Assembly: GCA_002690085.1 (NCBI GenBank)
Contig: NZDM01000063.1
Location: 1-7,761 of the forward strand
Origin: Flavobacteriaceae bacterium
GTDB taxonomy: Bacteria; Bacteroidota; Bacteroidia; Flavobacteriales; Flavobacteriaceae
Direction: 5' to 3'
Length of the DNA stretch: 7,761 nucleotides
Shown here in pieces: positions 5,705 through 7,761 of the stretch; positions within the stretch are counted from its first letter, which is position 1, and every line of letters begins with the position of its first letter. Both the position numbers and the translations under genes were made by a program. Below the pieces are notes generated by a model. That model saw only the letters and a program-made list of their open reading frames with translations. It searched no databases and was not told the origin of the DNA.

Positions 5705-5802
5705 ACATTTTTTTGTTTTATTAGTGATTAGCATACCTGCTTCCAGCAAACCATATTACAAACTCAACCAAGTCCCTCTATACAAGAAAGCCAGTGCCTA
5801 AG

Positions 5803-7368
5803 ATGGATTGTACCCAATCCTTTGAAACCTTCACAAAGCAAGCCGGGTTGATGCTACAACCACACCAAGTTTCTGGTGTGCAATGGTGCTTAGAACACGA
5901 GCGGGATGGCATACTTCTAGGAAGCCAATTTCCGTACTCAACTGATCCAGAGCACAAGTATGCGTTGCCTCGAGTCCAGAGCAAAATACCTGGTTATGGA
6001 TTCAAGTGCAACACGCTTCCTAATGTTGCAACTCAAAAGAAGCTTCGCACACAAACGCCAAAACCAGAAGCTGAATCAACTGAGACACAACCGAAGCGAT
6101 ATCACTGTGGCTTGATCGCGGATGAAATGGGGTTGGGGAAAACCATCCAGATGTTAGGAACGATATGGTGCAATCCAGTTTCCCGGACGGTGATCATCGT
6201 GCCCAGGGTTCTTCTTGAGCAATGGGAAAGCGCCATCAAAAAAATGACAAGCAATTTCAGCGTAATTGTGTATCATGGTGCTAACGTGCGAAAATACGAT
6301 ATAAATGATCTCACCGCAGCAGACATTGTTATTACAACGTATGGTATGATAGCAATTCGTGATCATCGTCCAGATTCTGTACTCCATCAGATTGAGTGGG
6401 ATCGTCTCGTAGCAGATGAAGCGCATCATGTGCGGAATTTCAAAACTAGAGCATCTCAAGGCATGCGAAAGCTCAAGTCAAAGATCCGATGGCTCATGAC
6501 CGGGACACCTATTCAAAATCAAAAAAAAGATTTGTATAGCCTTTGCGCAGCAATGGGTCTTCCAAGCGGCTACTACACCAAGCAAGAAAACCTCATGGAT
6601 TTTGCTAAGAAATTTCTGTTGCGACGGACAAAATCCGAGATTGGTTTAAACATCCCCGAGCTAAATGACACTACAGTAGCTGTAGAATGGAATAGCAAAA
6701 AAGAAAAACAGCTCGCAGAGAGTATCCATAGTGAATTATCGTTCAGCGGAATCGAAAAAACAAACCATTGTGCTTCGTCTGGTGCTTCTACCTACTGCAG
6801 CGTATTGCCACACTTGATTCGCGCACGCCAGGTGTGCATCCTGCCATCTTTAACAAAGATTGCTTCTACAAGTGGAATGACAACTAGCAAACTAGATGCA
6901 GTCTGTGATCATCTGTTAAACCCACACACCCGTAGCAGACCAAAATTGGTGTTTTGTCACTTCCGTGGTGAAATAGATCAGATTGTAAATCGAACGAAAT
7001 CCCGAGATAGCACTATCAATATTCGTACATTAGATGGCCGGGCGAAGCAATCAGAGCGAACACAGATTCTTAGCGAAACATATGATATCTTGGTGTTGCA
7101 AATCAATACTGGATGCGAAGGATTGAATCTTCAGAAATACAAAGATGTATATTTTGTGAGCCCGCACTGGAATCCAGCCGTAGAAGATCAGGCAGTTGCG
7201 CGCTGCCATCGAATGGGTCAAGAATCTAATGTAAATGTTTATAGATTTATAATGAGTGACTTTAGTCGTAAAACACCTACTAGCACACTAGATAACCACT
7301 CTAGTTTCTTGCAAACTCGAAAGCGCGAACTTGCAACAAACTTCAACCGCCTAGCGAGTACCATGTAA
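5803..7368 (+). CDS. SNF2-family helicase/ATPase
   Basis: The protein has 521 residues. The frame could begin at a GTG at 5794, but the first ATG is 5803 and fits a virus using a eukaryotic ribosome. All helicase motifs are in order: a Q-like LQPHQVSGVQW (18-28), Walker A DEMGLGKT (107-114), motif Ia IIVPRVLLEQW, DEAH (205-208), TGTPIQN (233-239), motif IV KLVFCHF, motif V TGCEGLNLQ, and motif VI QAVARCHRMGQ (463-473). The LIRARQVC segment (about 338-345) recalls Rad5/Rad16-type members, but no RING finger is present between the lobes. About 65 residues with TPKPEAESTETQ separate the Q motif from Walker A, longer than the usual gap. Such ATPases move along duplex DNA and remodel nucleosomes or displace proteins; in giant viruses related genes are assigned to transcription or DNA maintenance. 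It is a complete, probably active ATPase; the specific role is unknown. Confidence 0.95.
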   Translation: MDCTQSFETFTKQAGLMLQPHQVSGVQWCLEHERDGILLGSQFPYSTDPEHKYALPRVQSKIPGYGFKCNTLPNVATQKKLRTQTPKPEAESTETQPKRYHCGLIADEMGLGKTIQMLGTIWCNPVSRTVIIVPRVLLEQWESAIKKMTSNFSVIVYHGANVRKYDINDLTAADIVITTYGMIAIRDHRPDSVLHQIEWDRLVADEAHHVRNFKTRASQGMRKLKSKIRWLMTGTPIQNQKKDLYSLCAAMGLPSGYYTKQENLMDFAKKFLLRRTKSEIGLNIPELNDTTVAVEWNSKKEKQLAESIHSELSFSGIEKTNHCASSGASTYCSVLPHLIRARQVCILPSLTKIASTSGMTTSKLDAVCDHLLNPHTRSRPKLVFCHFRGEIDQIVNRTKSRDSTINIRTLDGRAKQSERTQILSETYDILVLQINTGCEGLNLQKYKDVYFVSPHWNPAVEDQAVARCHRMGQESNVNVYRFIMSDFSRKTPTSTLDNHSSFLQTRKRELATNFNRLASTM

Positions 7369-7406
7369 AAACTACAAAAACAAAAAACAAAAAACAAAAA
7401 ACAAAC
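7369..7406 (+). repeat. A-rich (CAAAAAA)n spacer after the helicase gene
   Basis: The 61-bp spacer between the helicase stop and the convergent small ORF begins with successive CAAAAA/CAAAAAA units and gives an A-rich helicase transcript end. No strong hairpin is present. Confidence 0.7.
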
Positions 7407-7432
7407 AAAAATTAGCTTTTTTGCTTTTGCTA
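7407..7432 (-). repeat. gene-end element, copy B
   Basis: Read on the minus strand this starts with the TAG stop of the small ORF and continues GCAAAAGCAAAAAAGCTAA plus a T-run. It matches 2078-2102 except for one substitution and one extra A. In both copies TAGC and GCTA can pair as a weak 4-bp stem. Confidence 0.7.
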
Positions 7433-7621
7433 CGCAACATTATTATGAAATAAATTCACTCCAATTAAATCTTGAAGAAGTTTTTCTTCACAAGTCAAAG
7501 ATTTGGATGTTGAATTTTTTTTTTTGGATCTTGTACAACAACCGCAACGAAATATCCACTTGAAGACATCACGATTTTCTTGTTTGATTCGCTCTGCGTT
7601 TGCAATCTCTCTTTGAAACAT
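7430..7621 (-). CDS. hypothetical small Cys/Lys-rich protein, doubtful
   Basis: From the first ATG (7621-7619) this encodes 63 residues. The first 20 are charged and probably helical (QREIANAERIKQENRD), followed by KWIFRCGCC (Cys 26, 28 and 29) and a basic RSKKK stretch. No family is recognised. The frame stays open upstream to a stop at 7687-7685 and there encodes a hydrophobic stretch (FFSYYCLLFLNTAFLA) but has no ATG, so the ORF may be a decayed membrane protein or the remnant of a longer gene. No early-promoter octamer precedes it. Its end coincides with the repeat element found after the TMBIM-like gene, which mildly supports a real transcription unit. Confidence 0.35.
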   Translation of the reverse strand: MFQREIANAERIKQENRDVFKWIFRCGCCTRSKKKNSTSKSLTCEEKLLQDLIGVNLFHNNVA

Positions 7622-7761
7622 CTGATCTATTGCAAGAAACGCTGTATTTAAAAACAATAGACAATAATACGAGAAAAAAAGAATTTACTATAACTAATTA
7701 TAAGTATTAGGTAACTATGATTATAATTCACTACTATAATATTATAATATTTTTAAAAAAT
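7622..7761. other. AT-rich right edge, no gene seen
   Basis: Apart from the hydrophobic, ATG-less extension of the small ORF (to 7687), this stretch is very AT-rich with short A/T palindromes such as that at 7738-7751. No AAAATTGA occurs on either strand. It may hold the promoter of a gene to the right of the window. Confidence 0.5.

Noticed and set aside
5794..5796. GTG as start of the SNF2 gene
   Set aside because: It would add only three residues; the ATG at 5803 is the natural start.
7738..7751. 14-bp perfect palindrome at the right edge
   Set aside because: It consists only of A and T in a very AT-rich stretch with no loop, so chance is sufficient.

Overview
This window looks like a piece of a large DNA virus genome of the Mimiviridae/Imitervirales type (Nucleocytoviricota). 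Five observations support this. (1) The octamer AAAATTGA, known as the mimivirus early-promoter core, lies 43 to 98 nt upstream of the start of four of the genes, in the correct orientation each time. (2) Genes are packed tightly on both strands with A/T-run spacers of about 60 to 145 bp. (3) A 13-bp perfect inverted repeat lies behind the first gene, resembling mimivirus transcript-end hairpins. (4) Genes start at plain ATGs with no ribosome-binding sites. (5) Eukaryote-type proteins are encoded without introns. Species and host cannot be read from the sequence.

Layout, left to right: a DUF2817 / M14-like zinc hydrolase whose 5' end lies outside the window (+, 2-1228); a spacer with two small hairpins, a 12-bp triplication and the long palindrome; a six/seven-segment membrane protein resembling Bax-inhibitor-1/Lifeguard (TMBIM) proteins (+, 1370-2023); a convergent spacer with an A-rich repeat and a T-rich repeat; a KH-domain RNA-binding protein (-, 2142-3098); a K+-dependent-type Na+/Ca2+ exchanger with EF-hands in its loop (-, 3208-5106); a short membrane protein with the residue pattern of the CREST hydrolase/PAQR superfamily (-, 5172-5657); a divergent spacer; an SNF2-family helicase (+, 5803-7368); and a doubtful small Cys/Lys-rich ORF (-, 7430-7621) before AT-rich DNA at the right edge. 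No spacer exceeds about 145 bp. I saw no tRNA, rRNA, CRISPR array or transposon.

Two themes stand out. First, two neighbouring genes (KH and exchanger) begin with tandem 18-bp repeats in which every unit starts with an in-frame ATG, so the start codon itself has been multiplied; the first gene also carries a 21-bp coding repeat ahead of its domain. Second, three membrane proteins in about 4 kb (TMBIM-like, Ca2+ exchanger, CREST-like) belong to families that in eukaryotes act on calcium stores, cell death and lipid signalling. This suggests, as inference only, a virus-encoded set for controlling host membranes and calcium. The SNF2 and KH proteins would act on DNA/chromatin and RNA.
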